Assembly: GCA_948567375.1 (NCBI GenBank)
Contig: OX419756.1
Location: 71,500,333-71,564,332 of the forward strand
From: Lunularia cruciata
Taxonomy: Eukaryota; Streptophyta; Marchantiopsida; Lunulariales; Lunulariaceae
Length of the DNA stretch: 64,000 nucleotides
Reading direction: 5' to 3'
In this document: one piece after another, positions 45,744 to 57,374 of the stretch
Layout of the letters: the number at the start of each line of letters is the position of its first letter
Position numbering within the stretch: the first letter of the stretch is position 1
The notes under the pieces: generated by a model
Database searches by the model: none
The model's input: only the letters and a program-made list of their open reading frames with translations
Told to the model about the DNA's origin: nothing
Position numbers and translations under genes: made by a program

Positions 45744-47872
45744 TCACGATTGTGACTGTTTGAAGACAGCAAAAGCAATGGCGAAGATGGAAATTACTAA
45801 TGCAAATGCGTCGAATGCGAGGGCGGCCTGGGCTTGTTCACTGAGATCCATGTTTGCTCCTCCAAGCCTATCCACCGGCTCCTTTGAATTGTTGTCAGGA
45901 TCGTACACCTGTGGATGTTCTTCACAAATTAGTCTTTGGGATACAGAGCATACAGGAAAGCCAGAAGTTTGGCCAATTACTAGTGCTCATCTTATCAATC
46001 AATCGAGATTCACTGAGGATAACCTCTGCAGGGTGAGCTCCTTATAACATTTACAAAGGTTACCACTACACTAAACTACCACACTACACACTATTTCGGC
46101 AGATCAAATGCGGATTTGCTGCGATTTAACAAGTACTTCGTCCCCAAACTTAAGTCAATTTCACAGACCTTGCCTATGTTATTCTTTTGAAGACCTTGAA
46201 ACCTTCCCAGCCGTAAGAGAAGCAAGGTCTTACTGGTGCCTCAGATGGAGAAATATATCACAAAAACGGGAAAGTAACTTGTAGAATCATAAAAAGTAGA
46301 GAGAAGTTATGCAAAGGGGATATCAATCTGCTCTTCTCTAAGAACATTACCTCTGCGGGGCTTGAACCAAGACCTTGCCCGTTCATCATTCTCCCATTAG
46401 CCTCGTATGGCCATATGAAACCACCACCTTGTCGCTTAGATATTTCTTGAGCTAATTGCCAGTCATAGAAACGCCTTTCCTGCTCATTACTTAATACGCT
46501 GTAGGCGTCCTTCAGACGTACAAATTTCTGTGCAGCTACTTCCAAGGGCAATGAGGTTGTATCCGGGTGATAGGTCTTAGACAATCTCCGATATGCTGCC
46601 TTTATTTCCTCCGAGTCTGCATCAGGTGTCAGTCCGAGATACCTGGACAGAAGATCGTTGTCAACATCACTACTGTCGATGAAAGAACAAGTCTACTATT
46701 CTACCTTCCTCTCTCGAATCAAGTCAAATTGTTGTTACTTTCATCAAGGGTGTTTTTATTTCTGTCAAACATAAAGTGAAGGAAGTACCAGGGCTCATGT
46801 TGATACAAAACACAGTTACCATATGCCAAACTCAATCTCAGGCACACTTATGACCCCTGGAATACGCGATAGTGGATGAGAGCATGGCAGGGCTATCCCA
46901 GGGCCAGTGATACAAAGGTAGAATACAGACTTCTGTTTCAGCTTACTAATGAGAACATTACCCTTTCCAGCTCAGAAGCAGATAGGTTCTACATCCGTGG
47001 TAATGCGTTCTGGTCTTCTAGACTTAGGATCGTTCCTTTACGTTTCGTCCAGAATTTAGCTATCTGCCGTCATTCTATCAGTTTCTTAAACTCAAGTTCA
47101 AATAGTACCTGCTAGAGATTCATCTGCACCAATGGAAGTGATAGATAGTAGAGAAGTAACAAGAGAGTAGGAATTGTCAGTGTCAGAGTAGGAATTGTGT
47201 CAAATAATTTGGTCCCCGACCATCTAGATTGCGCAACCTCTCTGCCCAATTACAAAAGTGAGGTATGACAGATGGCTGATTCAACTAATCTAATCTGAAT
47301 GCAGAATTTTGCTCGCAAGCAAGACCAGGTAGGTCTCCCGATGGCTAAACAAAAAGCAAAAGAAAACTGTTTCTAATCTTCTCAACCTTGCCAAACTTCA
47401 TCAAGCTTCAAAGATATAAAAGTCGGACGATCCAACAGGATAAGATTTTTGAATTGAATTTGGCAATTACAACCTCTCTCCCTCTCCTCAAAACGGAGAC
47501 GTTACTCTCAACACACCTGTAGTGACTATCGCCCGCTTGAGACAGGAGCCCCATGAAAGCAACATTCTGGCCCTGACGCCAACTGCTGACACTGTCATTG
47601 TTCCCACTCCCAGAAGCCTCCGAAGTGGAAAAATCAGTAGAAGTTCCATTGGTACCGATCCACCCTTCATTAGAGGAGCCCCAGTGAATTCTCGTATCTA
47701 TATTCGGGTTTTTCCTCCCTTGGCCGTCCTCAATATCCCCCGAGGACGGCGTATTCGAAGCATATCTTCTAACAACGTTTCCAATTTGACAATTCCTCCG
47801 TGATTTCAATGACCCCAGCGGTGCAGCCAGTGGGGGTAAAAGTCCACATCCCAATTGCATGCCCGTCACCAT
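45744..47872 (-). CDS. NDHT: Chloroplast NDH complex J-protein NdhT (CRRJ)
   Basis: Three minus-strand exons, 47,872-47,517, 46,642-46,351 and 45,908-45,744, join by GT-AG sites in consistent phase (2, then 0) and give 270 residues. The first 118 residues are rich in Ser, Gly, Arg and Asn and fit a plastid transit peptide. A J domain follows (about 119-185) with R-R-L-S-K-T-Y-H-P-D-T-T-S-L-P (HPD at 144-146) and R-R-F-Y-D-W-x-L-A-Q-E. The C-terminal part has V-D-R-L-G-G-x-N-M-D-L-S and one membrane segment (about 247-265). This combination is that of NdhT/CRRJ, a subunit of the stromal-side ferredoxin-binding part of the chloroplast NDH complex that carries cyclic electron flow around photosystem I. 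An ordinary DnaJ is less likely because of the matching C-terminal block. The start could be the next Met (residue 5). Confidence 0.85.
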
Positions 47873-50800
47873 CAGATAAGACTTCCGCAAAGCGCAGAGA
47901 CGTTGTTGCTGCTATTGTTTCCGTCTTTGAGTTCATGAGCAGCTCCATGGTTGTTTTGGAGCTCGTGTATTTATCTGGCCATGGATTCGGTCGACAGCAA
48001 CCACACATTTGCTCCTCCATCTCCCATCAATTCTCGACTAAAAACAGAGAGTTACGCGCACTCTGTTTGGACTATGGAAGGCTGCCTTAAACGAGGGGCA
48101 AAATCTGCGGCTGGAAACCTCTCATGGAAAGAGCATTACGTCCGGCAACCTGGTTTCCTAGCACGTAAAAGTCCGACACTCTCATCTTCTCAAAATTTCC
48201 GTAAAGCAGTCGTAAACTTATTCTTCCGTCTCTGGTTACTATTTTCGGGTTTCTTCGTCCATATCTGAAATTTCATAATCATGTTAGGTCAATTTGAGTC
48301 AAAAATATAAATTAAAGTATTTGGAAATGCAAAGAATAAGAAAAGTATTGGAAGTATATACTCATCTCTCCTTCTTGTGTTCCCCTTGTGAAATTTGCCT
48401 CAAAAAGATGCATTTCATGTATTTTAATTCCTCCCGTTGAACCGGATATTTGACCTAGTTTACGAACTGTGAGCGTTACCGTGTCGTATGTGCGAAATGA
48501 AACAAGAACCGGAAACGTGAAAAGAGGAACACTTCAACAATGATGGCACTTTGGGAATAGACATGAATCGAGGAACACTTCGACAATGGATCGCATTTTG
48601 GTGCTAGGACGATTACACATGATTGTCATGGATGAGGAGAAGCTTCCTTGGGGAAGCAATCCATCAGTGGAATAAATGAAGGCAGGAATCTAGCCATTTG
48701 TTTCGTTCCATTGTGTGGATCGTTGCCGTGCTAGTGATTATGACTTGCTCCTATTCTCACTTACAATGGGAATTCGCAGTGTCTGATGCAATTTCCCTCC
48801 AACTTCAACTACAACTGGTTCAGAAGAATGGTACAGGCTCAGTCTGCTCTCACCAATCCTCCACAAGGTAACTTCGAAGAACTGTTCCTTCTCATGCTTG
48901 CATTTCGTTTTGTATCTGCTTGCACATTGAACGTACGGCCCGTTAGTTCCCTCGTTCCCGCTCTTGGTTCGGTTCATAGAAGTCTGCCTTTTTCACCATG
49001 TCCTAACTTCTTTGATGGTCTCATGTGCTTGCCTGATACATTTGGCGATCTCTAGGTGGCTAGAGCTGCGCAAGCGAGATTCAGGGACTTGGAAGACGAG
49101 GTGAAGGAGACGAGTGAGCTCATCGACCCACTGCAGGAGACAGGTTGGTCTGCCCTAGCTCTTCCTCTTTGTCTACTCGTTTATAGAACTGTACAGTGAA
49201 TCTGTTGCTTGGACTTTGCTCTTTGGCTTGTTAAGTGATACTCCAAGCCTCCTGGTGTTGTATTTAATAGGTTTCAGTTTCTTCAACCCTCAACCCTCAA
49301 CGCTCTATGGTTCCCGCCATTTTCTATTAGAGTTCCTACTTCAAAGTCAGTTTGTGATCATCGGGCCGTTTCTTTGCAGAAGTCCTTTGTGTGATGTTTT
49401 CTATAGTTCCTACCCCTGTGGCTTGTAATTTTCCTCCTCTTTGTGCACAATTCACATTAAAAAATTCGTTGCATCTACACATATTGCTTTGTCATTCACA
49501 GAACATGCAATTAATTTGTTGCTCGAGTTTGCTCTTTGACTGAAAATATAACATTCCTAGCCTCTCAGTGTTGGACTTGCTAGGTGGTCGGTCTTCTCAA
49601 CCCTTAAGCCTCGGGTGGTTCCCGTCATTTTCAATTCGTGTTCATACTAGGCCGCTACTTTGCAGAAGTCGTTTCTCTAACTCTACCTTGACCCTCGATT
49701 GTTCCCGCCATTTCTATGAGATTTCATTCATACTGCAACTCACGTTGTAGTAACTGGTACAGAAGCCGTTTCTTCGATTTTACCACATGTTTTGAGCATG
49801 TGAGCCTTCTTCTCTCTCTGCGTAATCCACAGTCACCTTTCTTGGTTGCAGCTCCACTTTTTGTCCGATCATTCATAAAACTGTGCAATTAAACTGAAGC
49901 TCGACTTTCCTTTTTGATTTGGCAAATAAAACTCCTAGCCTCTCGGTGTTGGACTCGCTCGGTTTCAATTTCTTGGATCCTTAGCCTTCGATGGTTCCCC
50001 CCAGTGTCTATGAGAATTCATCCTTCAAGCTCAGGTTGTGTTTACTGGGTGCTTCTGCAGTCGCTTTTGATGTTTCCGGTGTAGGTTCTGAGTGGAGCTT
50101 GTAAGCTTCCTTTTTACAGGTAATATTCAGTGCATCTACACATTCTCTTTTCTGCATTCACGCATTCTCCATATCTTCACGGGTAATTGGCAATCCTGGT
50201 CATCTCTTTTTTGTGTGTAATGCAAATCTAGTTCTAGTTTAGATTCATTTGGCATTCCCAGCTTGTAGTTGCTACTTATTGAAGTAAACATTTGAGTAAG
50301 CATTTATTTTGTTTCTCCCAAACTTAGAAAGAGGAATTCGGAAGTAGAAAGCAGATGTTGATGAGGTGTGTTTACTATATTTGGTTCAACCCCCGAATGA
50401 ATTTCATATGGATATATTTTGTTCAGAGGTCTTGTAATCTCGCAATGTGGATTGGTCTCAGCCTGAAAGAAGCAAACGCTTCCAAGTCTGCGAGAGAGAA
50501 TTTCCTTCTGTCCTGCAACGCCTGACTGGCTCGTGCAGGAAAATGCTGCACCCTAGGCATCATAGTGTCGATTAGCACAAAGTTCGGAATGCATATCTCC
50601 AGATATACCCCTACTAATGCATGGTGCTATTAATACAAAATTCTATACTAAGTTTTACTTTGTCACCAAAGAGGCTCATTTAGAAGGACCCTGAACCAAG
50701 TCCTTCCATCTAATTTATGACACATCCACATCTAAGCCTTAAACCTGGTATTTTTTGAGCCACTAACTTTGCGACCCGAGGTCAATTCTTGGGTGATTAA

Positions 50801-50885
50801 CTTTGCAGCTCCCTGTTGGTTTGAATTCGGTTTTCAGTTGGGATACCATGGATATAACGTTTGCTTTTCTTCGCTGTATTGCAAG
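47873..50885. other. Intergenic or untranslated sequence with degenerate repeats
   Basis: It contains the upstream region of the NdhT-like gene and about 49,200-50,100 with three degenerate repeats (listed separately). A short possible exon at 49,056-49,142 reads as a charged helix (A-R-F-R-D-L-E-D-E-V-K-E) after a good AG acceptor, but no upstream exon joins to it in frame, so no gene is called. Confidence 0.4.
49201..50070. repeat. Three degenerate tandem repeats of about 320-370 bp
   Basis: Starting near 49,201, 49,520 and 49,890, each copy has TGCTC or GCTCGA near its start, then CCTAGCCTCTC-GTGTTGGACT-like text (first copy CCAAGCCTCCTGGTGTTG), a CAACCCTCAA or CCTTAGCC block, and ATGGTTCCC followed by C-x-x-T-x-T-x-T-A-T. 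TTTGCAGAAGTC occurs in the first two copies. Confidence 0.6.
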
Positions 50886-51747
50886 ATGAATGCAGAAGAA
50901 GTCCAAGAGGACAAGGAAGGCCCTTTTCTCATAACATTCACCGTTCAGGACGACCCCTCTCACCGCATTAAATGGGGTTGGTTGGATAAAGAAGAAATCC
51001 GGAGATCAATATATGACCTTGATGAAGAAGACCTGGAGCGGGTGGGTCTGTTGGTTGCACTTTCATTCGAATTTGCACGGCCAGAGGTGAGTGTGATCTG
51101 TTTATTACCATCTATTCTTTTGTGACTTGCTGTAGGTTTCTATGTGCCTGATAGTTGAGCGTTTCTACAGATCTCTTTATGTCGGGAATTCATTGAATCT
51201 TATGACAAGGTCAGTCACTCGGGTAAAATCCGTGGTCACACTGTTGTACTTGACGAGGTCCTCATCCGGGAGGCATTCGTGCTCCCTGCCGGGAACACTC
51301 CACGGCCCGGGCTAGTTCATCACTCGACTGTTGCTGATTGGTTTCCACACCGAGATTACATAGGCAAAAGATACTACGCTCGAGATTGTCAGTATGCTGA
51401 GTGGAGGCCTGCACTCCAGATGCTGAACTGTGTACTTTTAGCACGGAGGAGGCCCAGAGCAGTCCATGGGCTTTTGGCACTGTACGTAAAATCAAAGGTC
51501 GAAGGGTGGGATGAAGATTATGACTGGGCAAACCTTATGATTGAGAGCGTGGAGCAGGAGATAATTGCCATTCAGAAACATATTATCCAGAGTAAGGCGA
51601 GCAAGGCGATAAGGGCGAGCAGAGGTTACTACGAAACCTTTGTGGGCATTTTCCTCACCCATCTTATATTACATGTTGGCATCTTGGACGAGAACGAGGT
51701 GATTCATGAACTTCCCATGGAACTTCAAGCAAGCCCAGGGCAGCCAG
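50886..51747 (+). CDS. Unnamed protein, probably amplified or mobile-associated family
   Basis: Two exons, 50,886-51,086 and 51,171-51,747, join by GT-AG in phase 0 and give about 259 codons; the frame runs on to 52,040 but the last part looks like translated intron, and a GT donor lies at 51,748. The first exon is acidic. The second has R-E-A-F-V-L-P-A-G-N-T-P-R-P-G, then A-D-W-F-P-H-R-D-Y, then L-L-A-R-R-R-P-R-A-V-H. I do not recognise the family. A decayed relative lies at 4,133-4,436 in the repeat block, with what looks like an intron acceptor at the same place. This suggests a gene family that spreads with repeats or is captured by them. Later exons may exist before 52,600. Confidence 0.45.
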
Positions 51748-52040
51748 GTAATTTGCAATATTGGTTCCCTACTTCCAAACTGATGTCTACATTTTTTAGT
51801 TCCACGTGTACCTCGCTGTCCGTAACGACCCTCATTAACACCAGCCAGGATGTAGATTATTGTCTTTGCCTTCACAACTGTCTCCACCTATTTCGACTCA
51901 CTAATAGTCATCCCTTTTCATTTATCTTTAAAACAAGTAAATCCACTTCTCCCTATGAGATTGCTCTGTCCCTTTGTAAGGACTTTCTTTATCGGTGTCT
52001 ATTCCCTTCCTTCATTAAGGCGCGCAGAGTGACTATTTGA

Positions 52041-52607
52041 CACGAAACACTCAGGAAACCTTCGAGAGGATAAATTAGATATGAATAGCGATTCTCTTAT
52101 TTTGCGTGCCTTCTGCGTACAAAGACATCAACCAAACCATTTGATCGTACGTGGTCGGTCGCGTATGTCGTTATCCGCTGAAAACTCATGTCGAGTCTTA
52201 ACCTTCCGAGTGGAAACATGGATTTATTAACAGTCCGTTATAATCCTAATTTGATGACAGGAGGTAGAGGCGAAAGGATTCCAACGCGTATAAGTACGTG
52301 GCGGGAAGGTGAGTAAAGTACAGTACTGTAGCTCCCTTAATCGGTGAGAAGGATTTAAAATTATGAGTAGAGTAGGAGAATTGGGAAACGCAGAATATTC
52401 GAGATGTCCTGTCTTCTCTTTCTAGCGCTCTGATCATGATTCTTGGACTCAGTGTCGAGCGCTGATTGTTCCAGAAATGAGTGGAGTGAACAGCAGCATA
52501 TGGACTCGGAGATTCTGTGAATTTTCAGAAACATAAGCTACATGCTCTGCCTCTCACGAACAGCGGATGAGTGTTATTTTCCAGAGGAATACGAAGCTGT
52601 TTCAAGT
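52041..52607. other. Upstream region of the glutamine synthetase gene
   Basis: No frame is recognised. The 5' untranslated leader and promoter of the downstream gene should be here; no clear TATA box was found by eye. Confidence 0.4.
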
Positions 52608-55600
52608 ATGGCGGATGGGCACCAGTCGTCCAGTGCTATTGCCAAAAATGCGGAATTTTCACTCCGAAGTTATGGGGAAACGCTCAAAATCAAGTACTTC
52701 CTGGTACGACTCAATAAACACAGAGATTGGGCAATAATTTTTACACTTAGAGTGATAAACAAGCCGGGTCGTACAGATTGTTCCATCCACGATAAGGCAT
52801 CGAGTGATGTAAAAGATTCCGAAATTCCGTCACGATTTTGTTCAATTGCTTTCCATCAACTTGAAAACGTTCAAGAGCTCTTATGAGTGCTTTGTGCAGA
52901 GGTTGGAGGAACTAAGCTGAGGGCCACGTGTTTAGAAATGTAAATCGTGTGATGCTGCTGTGAATTGAGATTTACTAGAAAGGGTGATGAACATGAGAAG
53001 CTGGTGTAGAATGTCCGTTTTCCGCTTACAATCCATCGTGGGTCCTGAGTTTATACGGATCCCAGAAGATTTTACGTATCCTGGAGTGATTGCCGCCGAA
53101 TAGACTGCAAATCAGTGCTAAGCACAGAAGTTCTGTATATTCTTAAATGAAGAGAATTCTGATTTGGATACAAGATGTTTTCCTTTGCACACAGGTCGCC
53201 TTTGTGGACTTACTGGGAGTATTGCGATCTAAACTCGTTCCCATTGCTGCCATCGAGAAGATTCAGAAAGAAGGGGCTGGGTTTGCCGGATATGCTGCCC
53301 ACCTTGACATGACAACTGCAGACGCTGACTTGGTGAGCTTCATAAGAACAGGAATCTATGATAAGTGTCGGAGTTCTAGAAACTTACAAATTTTGAATGA
53401 AATGTTACCTGAGTGGTGATTTTCTACGTTTTGGATCCCATTCTGAATTGCCTTGAGATCTATCTGTATTAGTTTGCATATCCAGACCCATCGTGTATCA
53501 TACATCTGCCCTGGCAAAAGGAAGTGGCGTGGGTGGCGAGCGATCTGTACATGAATGGGGAACTTGTAAAGCAAGCACCTCGTCAGGTGCTCAAGAACCA
53601 AGTAAGTATTTTGGACAACTGTGCAACAGTTTGCAGCATGCTTTCACTATCTTGAAGTTGCACGCAGATTTTGCTGGTATCCAAACAATCCAATTACCAG
53701 AAAAAATTGTGCTGCGATAGTTTATACTTCTCTCAAGGAGTACCGTAGAACTTTTCTATATCAATATTGATCATAACCAGAAATGGTCGACAGAAAGAGT
53801 CGACTTTCTACTGGATCCTACGCAAGGTCTGGATACCTCTCTGGTATTTTAGGTGTGGGTTAGTTGTTTTCAACGCATCGTCTTCGTTTCTTGTACGAGT
53901 AATAGCAGTAATTATTGCGTTTTTATCATAGATTTATTCTGGATGAAACAGTTTCACCTAGTGCGGCACTTCCTTAATCAGCAAGTTCAATGGTGATTTT
54001 TTCTTCATCTTTCAGAGCAGGGGATAGTAAGTCCATAGAAGGAACCCAGGCGTATGATTTCTTTTTTAATATGTACAGATAATGAAGGCTAAGGAGATTG
54101 GCTGCAGAATGAAGACTGGTGTGGAGTGTGAGTTCTATCTACTGAAATGTAAGAACTCAACAGGAGTAAGCATCGAGGAAGAGATGGTCACTGTCCCGAA
54201 GCCCTGCTACAATCAGGTGTTATTTTGTCTCAACTCTCGTGTGTAAGTTTGACTCATGGAAGTTGCAACATAACTTACGAAGCACATGGAGACTAATCTG
54301 TCCTCAGCCTCTCTAATTATACAATTGACTGAGTTTATCAATATGAGATACACATCATTATATTTGATTAGCTAGTTGGAGCTTCCAACTAACAAGAGCT
54401 CGTGGTATCTTGGTTGTAGGGTGCTTTGATGAGGCGATTTGATTTGATTTCAGAACTGATGGAATACATGCGCGTTCTCCGATGGAAGCCCTATCAAGCT
54501 GATCATGAGGTGAAACTTTGTTAAGCAAGATGGCAGCCAGGTTGAGGTTGGGTCTTCAAAGTGGACGTGGAAGGCCAAACATCCATCGTCTCTCAGTATT
54601 CAATTTGAATTGTTTAAACATTCAGGACTTCTGGTTTATTGGAAACGTGTCTCAATTTTTGGGCTGTGCTGATCAGGACGGCCAAGGTCAATTTGAAATC
54701 AACTGGGAGTATGACGATTGTCTCGCCACTGCTGACAAGCACGTTTTCTTCAAGTTTATGGTGAAGTCTGTAGCAGAAAAGCATGGTAAGGCACACATCT
54801 ACCATCAGGTTGTAGTATGTCTTCTACGTTTTACAGTAGTTTGTTTACTCCTGGTGAAATGATGCAGGTTTCAGAGCCACATTCATGCCAAAACCTATGC
54901 GAAATCAAACTGGGAGTGGATGTCATTGCCATGTTTCGCTTTGGAATGAGGATGGTACAGTCAACGTGTTCCACAACGACAACGGAGAGCTGGTAATCAA
55001 CCTTGCTGGTACTCAAGTATGTCCATATGGAAGTGTAGGTCAATCCCAAATTCATCCGGACTTCAGGTCCACGTGTATTTCTGCTGATAGCATACTTATG
55101 CCTCTAGAATTAAAAATAATGTTTTGCAGGGTATGTCGGACATTGCTTACAGTTTTCTTGGAGGGGTGTTATGGAATGCCAAGGTATGCTTCCTATACAG
55201 TGGACATCAAACTCGTTCAACCCAGTGCAATCCTTAGCAAGAATCGAAATTCAAGCAGAACCATAGTACCTTTTTCTTGTAATGTTAGGAACACTTAATC
55301 TGCACTCGGGATAGGTGTGTATATGTTGTATCAACTCCTTATTGCTCTTGAGTCTTTTCTCACTTCAGGAGTCCCCCACCGAAGTTTATGCGTCGAGAAC
55401 TGTCTGCGTGCATAGTGAACATCCCCCAAAAAAATATCTAAGGCCTTACTCGACATTAAAGAGGGACCTTTTTGCTAAAATAGCTGAGCAAGACACATTC
55501 TACCTTCCGTTTAAGTTTTCAAATCATTCATGGTGCAGGCATTGTGTTCAATCTGGAATCCAACCGTGAATAGCTATAAGAGAATTGACGGGCAAACTAC

Positions 55601-56847
55601 ATCTTCTGGTTCAGCATGGGCCCCTATCACGGTATCATACGCGGGCAATAATCGGACTCATATGGTGCGGTGAGATCCCGGTCGAACGCTTGATCCATAG
55701 TAAATTGCTTGATATCAATCAATGCGTTCAAATATTCTTTTGATGCTCTAGCGAATTCTCTCATAAATGGGCGACAGAAATGAGTACAGAGAAGAAGGCT
55801 TGCATATGTAATGACCCTTATCTTATGGGGGTAATTATCTAGACTCTTACCTTTGCGACAAAATCGCAGATCTATACAACTCGGTCCTTTGAGTTGTAAA
55901 ACCGAGAAGCCTTCTTCCATCTCACGAAACACCTTTTTCTTGTGTGTTCCCAGTATACCAGATGAAGGCAGATTTGAGATAAGGCTCCCTGATGGCTCGG
56001 CTAACCCATACTTACTTCAAGCAGGTCTCTTGGGTAAGCGGATCTTTCTTGCAGATCAGAAGAAAGTACATTCTCGTCATCCCATCTGTGTATGCCTAAC
56101 TCTTGGGCGATCAGATACTCCTTGATTAGAACTCATATTTAGCACTATTTGAGGAGTTCCAGATCCCACTCTGAATATTTCTAAGCAGTATGTTGGGACC
56201 ATGATGAAACAAATGCATGTGGTAGAGCTTTCTCTCTTATTCCCTTAAATTCTTTAAATCTTAGTCTTTTACATTCAAAATGTGAACTCACTGCTGAACT
56301 TTTGGTCAGCAAGTGGACTCCATGGAATTAACAAGGGGTTGGATCCTGGACGTCGCTGCGACTGGGATGGATTCAAGGATCCACCTGCCGGAGAGGTATC
56401 GTATAGTCTTCGTCGGTCGTCATGTACTTCCATCCGTTTGATACCTTGTGCTGTGGCTCAGATTATGTTTTGCGGAAGACGAGTGTGTTTAGTGGCCTGT
56501 ATACTAACTTGTAGCTGTCTCAACCCACGCAGAAATTGGATACTCTTCCAACAAATCTTCTGGACGCTTTGCGGGAGCTTTCCGCGTCGGAGTCTTTAAA
56601 AGAGGTATGAATTGAGAAGCGGAGAAAGACGCGTAACACTCTGCACAGGTTATTGCTACCTAAACCCGATGTTATCTATTTTGTGTCACCATAGACTGAA
56701 TGCCGCGGTCTGATAAATTCGACCTTGCTCGTGCAGGCTTTGGGTGATGAATTTGTCGGAGGCTACCTCAAACTCCAGATGCAACAATGGAAGTTATACA
56801 CTGGGCATATCAGTCAATATGAGTTGGACAGCACATTCGATTGTTAG
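52608..56847 (+). CDS. Type III (GlnT-like) glutamine synthetase, 13 exons
   Basis: Thirteen exons join by GT-AG sites in matching phase: 52,608-52,703, 53,195-53,332, 53,473-53,601, 54,079-54,216, 54,420-54,509, 54,677-54,785, 54,868-54,992, 55,130-55,183, 55,539-55,669, 55,954-56,033, 56,310-56,395, 56,533-56,604 and 56,737-56,847. The product has 452 residues, close to the length of the bacterial GlnT family (about 435). Seen motifs: F-V-D-L-L-G near 35; G-V-E-C-E-F (metal-binding Glu137 and Glu139); Q-F-E-I-N-W-E-Y-D-D; G-S-G-C-H-C-H-V-S (249-257); N-P-T-V-N-S-Y-K-R; N-R-T-H-M-V-R-I-P (Arg332, Arg337); F-E-I-R-L-P-D-G-S-A-N-P-Y. These are the ATP, ammonia and glutamate sites. The enzyme should make glutamine, or a related gamma-glutamyl amide, from glutamate. 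It is unlike the plant GSII enzymes and lacks the amidohydrolase half of FluG/NodGS fusions. Confidence 0.9.
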
Positions 56848-56875
56848 AGGAACTTAGCGGGAAGTGCTGAATGGC

Positions 56876-56906
56876 GGGGTGGGGGGTGGGGGTGTGTGTG
56901 GCGGGG
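56876..56906 (+). promoter_or_regulatory. Possible G-quadruplex in the glutamine synthetase 3' UTR
   Basis: Four G runs of 4, 6, 5 and 4 bases are separated by loops of 1, 1 and 10 bases, starting 29 bases after the stop codon on the coding strand. Such a run meets the usual G-quadruplex pattern and would lie in the mRNA. Function is unproven. Confidence 0.5.
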
Positions 56907-57327
56907 TTACTCTGGGTTTTCTGCTTTTAATGACGTTGTTGGGCTCACCACTATCGCATCCATTAGTCTATAACTACACAATTTGGATCGTGAGCAGTCC
57001 TTTCTTACATACTTGTGAATACCCATCAATACAAGCTTAGCAATAAAGTATGCTTAAGCAGTGTTGGCAGTGAAAGCTTCCAAAGTCGAATGCTTGGCAA
57101 TTCGTCATATAATGTTTGTTTACCTTTGAAGAGCGCTGTGAACTCTTTCTTCCTTTGCAAATCCACAACATGTGCATACATCTTAGTGCTCCTGTTTCAC
57201 TTAGTTCTGAAGCTCTAAGTGCAAGGAGTTTCTTATTTAAACACTAGGCTAGTTTCATTACGTTACAGCCACTCTGGCAACGCGGAAATAGAATCTGTTG
57301 CACGAATGGGATTAAGACAAAGATCAC

Positions 57328-57374
57328 CTTTACTTGCTGACTGTCAGAGCTGGTCTGACAGTCAGCAAGTAAAG
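57328..57374. repeat. Perfect 21-bp inverted repeat with 5-base loop
   Basis: Arms 57,328-57,348 and 57,354-57,374 are exact reverse complements around the loop GCTGG. RNA from either strand would form a strong hairpin. No terminator or mobile-element context is visible. Confidence 0.9.

Noticed and set aside
48828..49142. Small gene made of 48,828-48,867 and the helix-rich exon at 49,056-49,142
   Set aside because: The donor at 48,868 would join in phase 1 and give a stop at once; no other in-frame upstream exon was found.
51748..52040. Extension of the unnamed frame to the stop at 52,040
   Set aside because: Composition changes to a Ser/Thr/Leu/Phe-rich, intron-like text right after a good GT donor, so the extension is probably not translated.
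52608..56847. FluG/NodGS-type fusion enzyme
   Set aside because: There is no amidohydrolase domain upstream, and the length and motif order fit the GlnT family.
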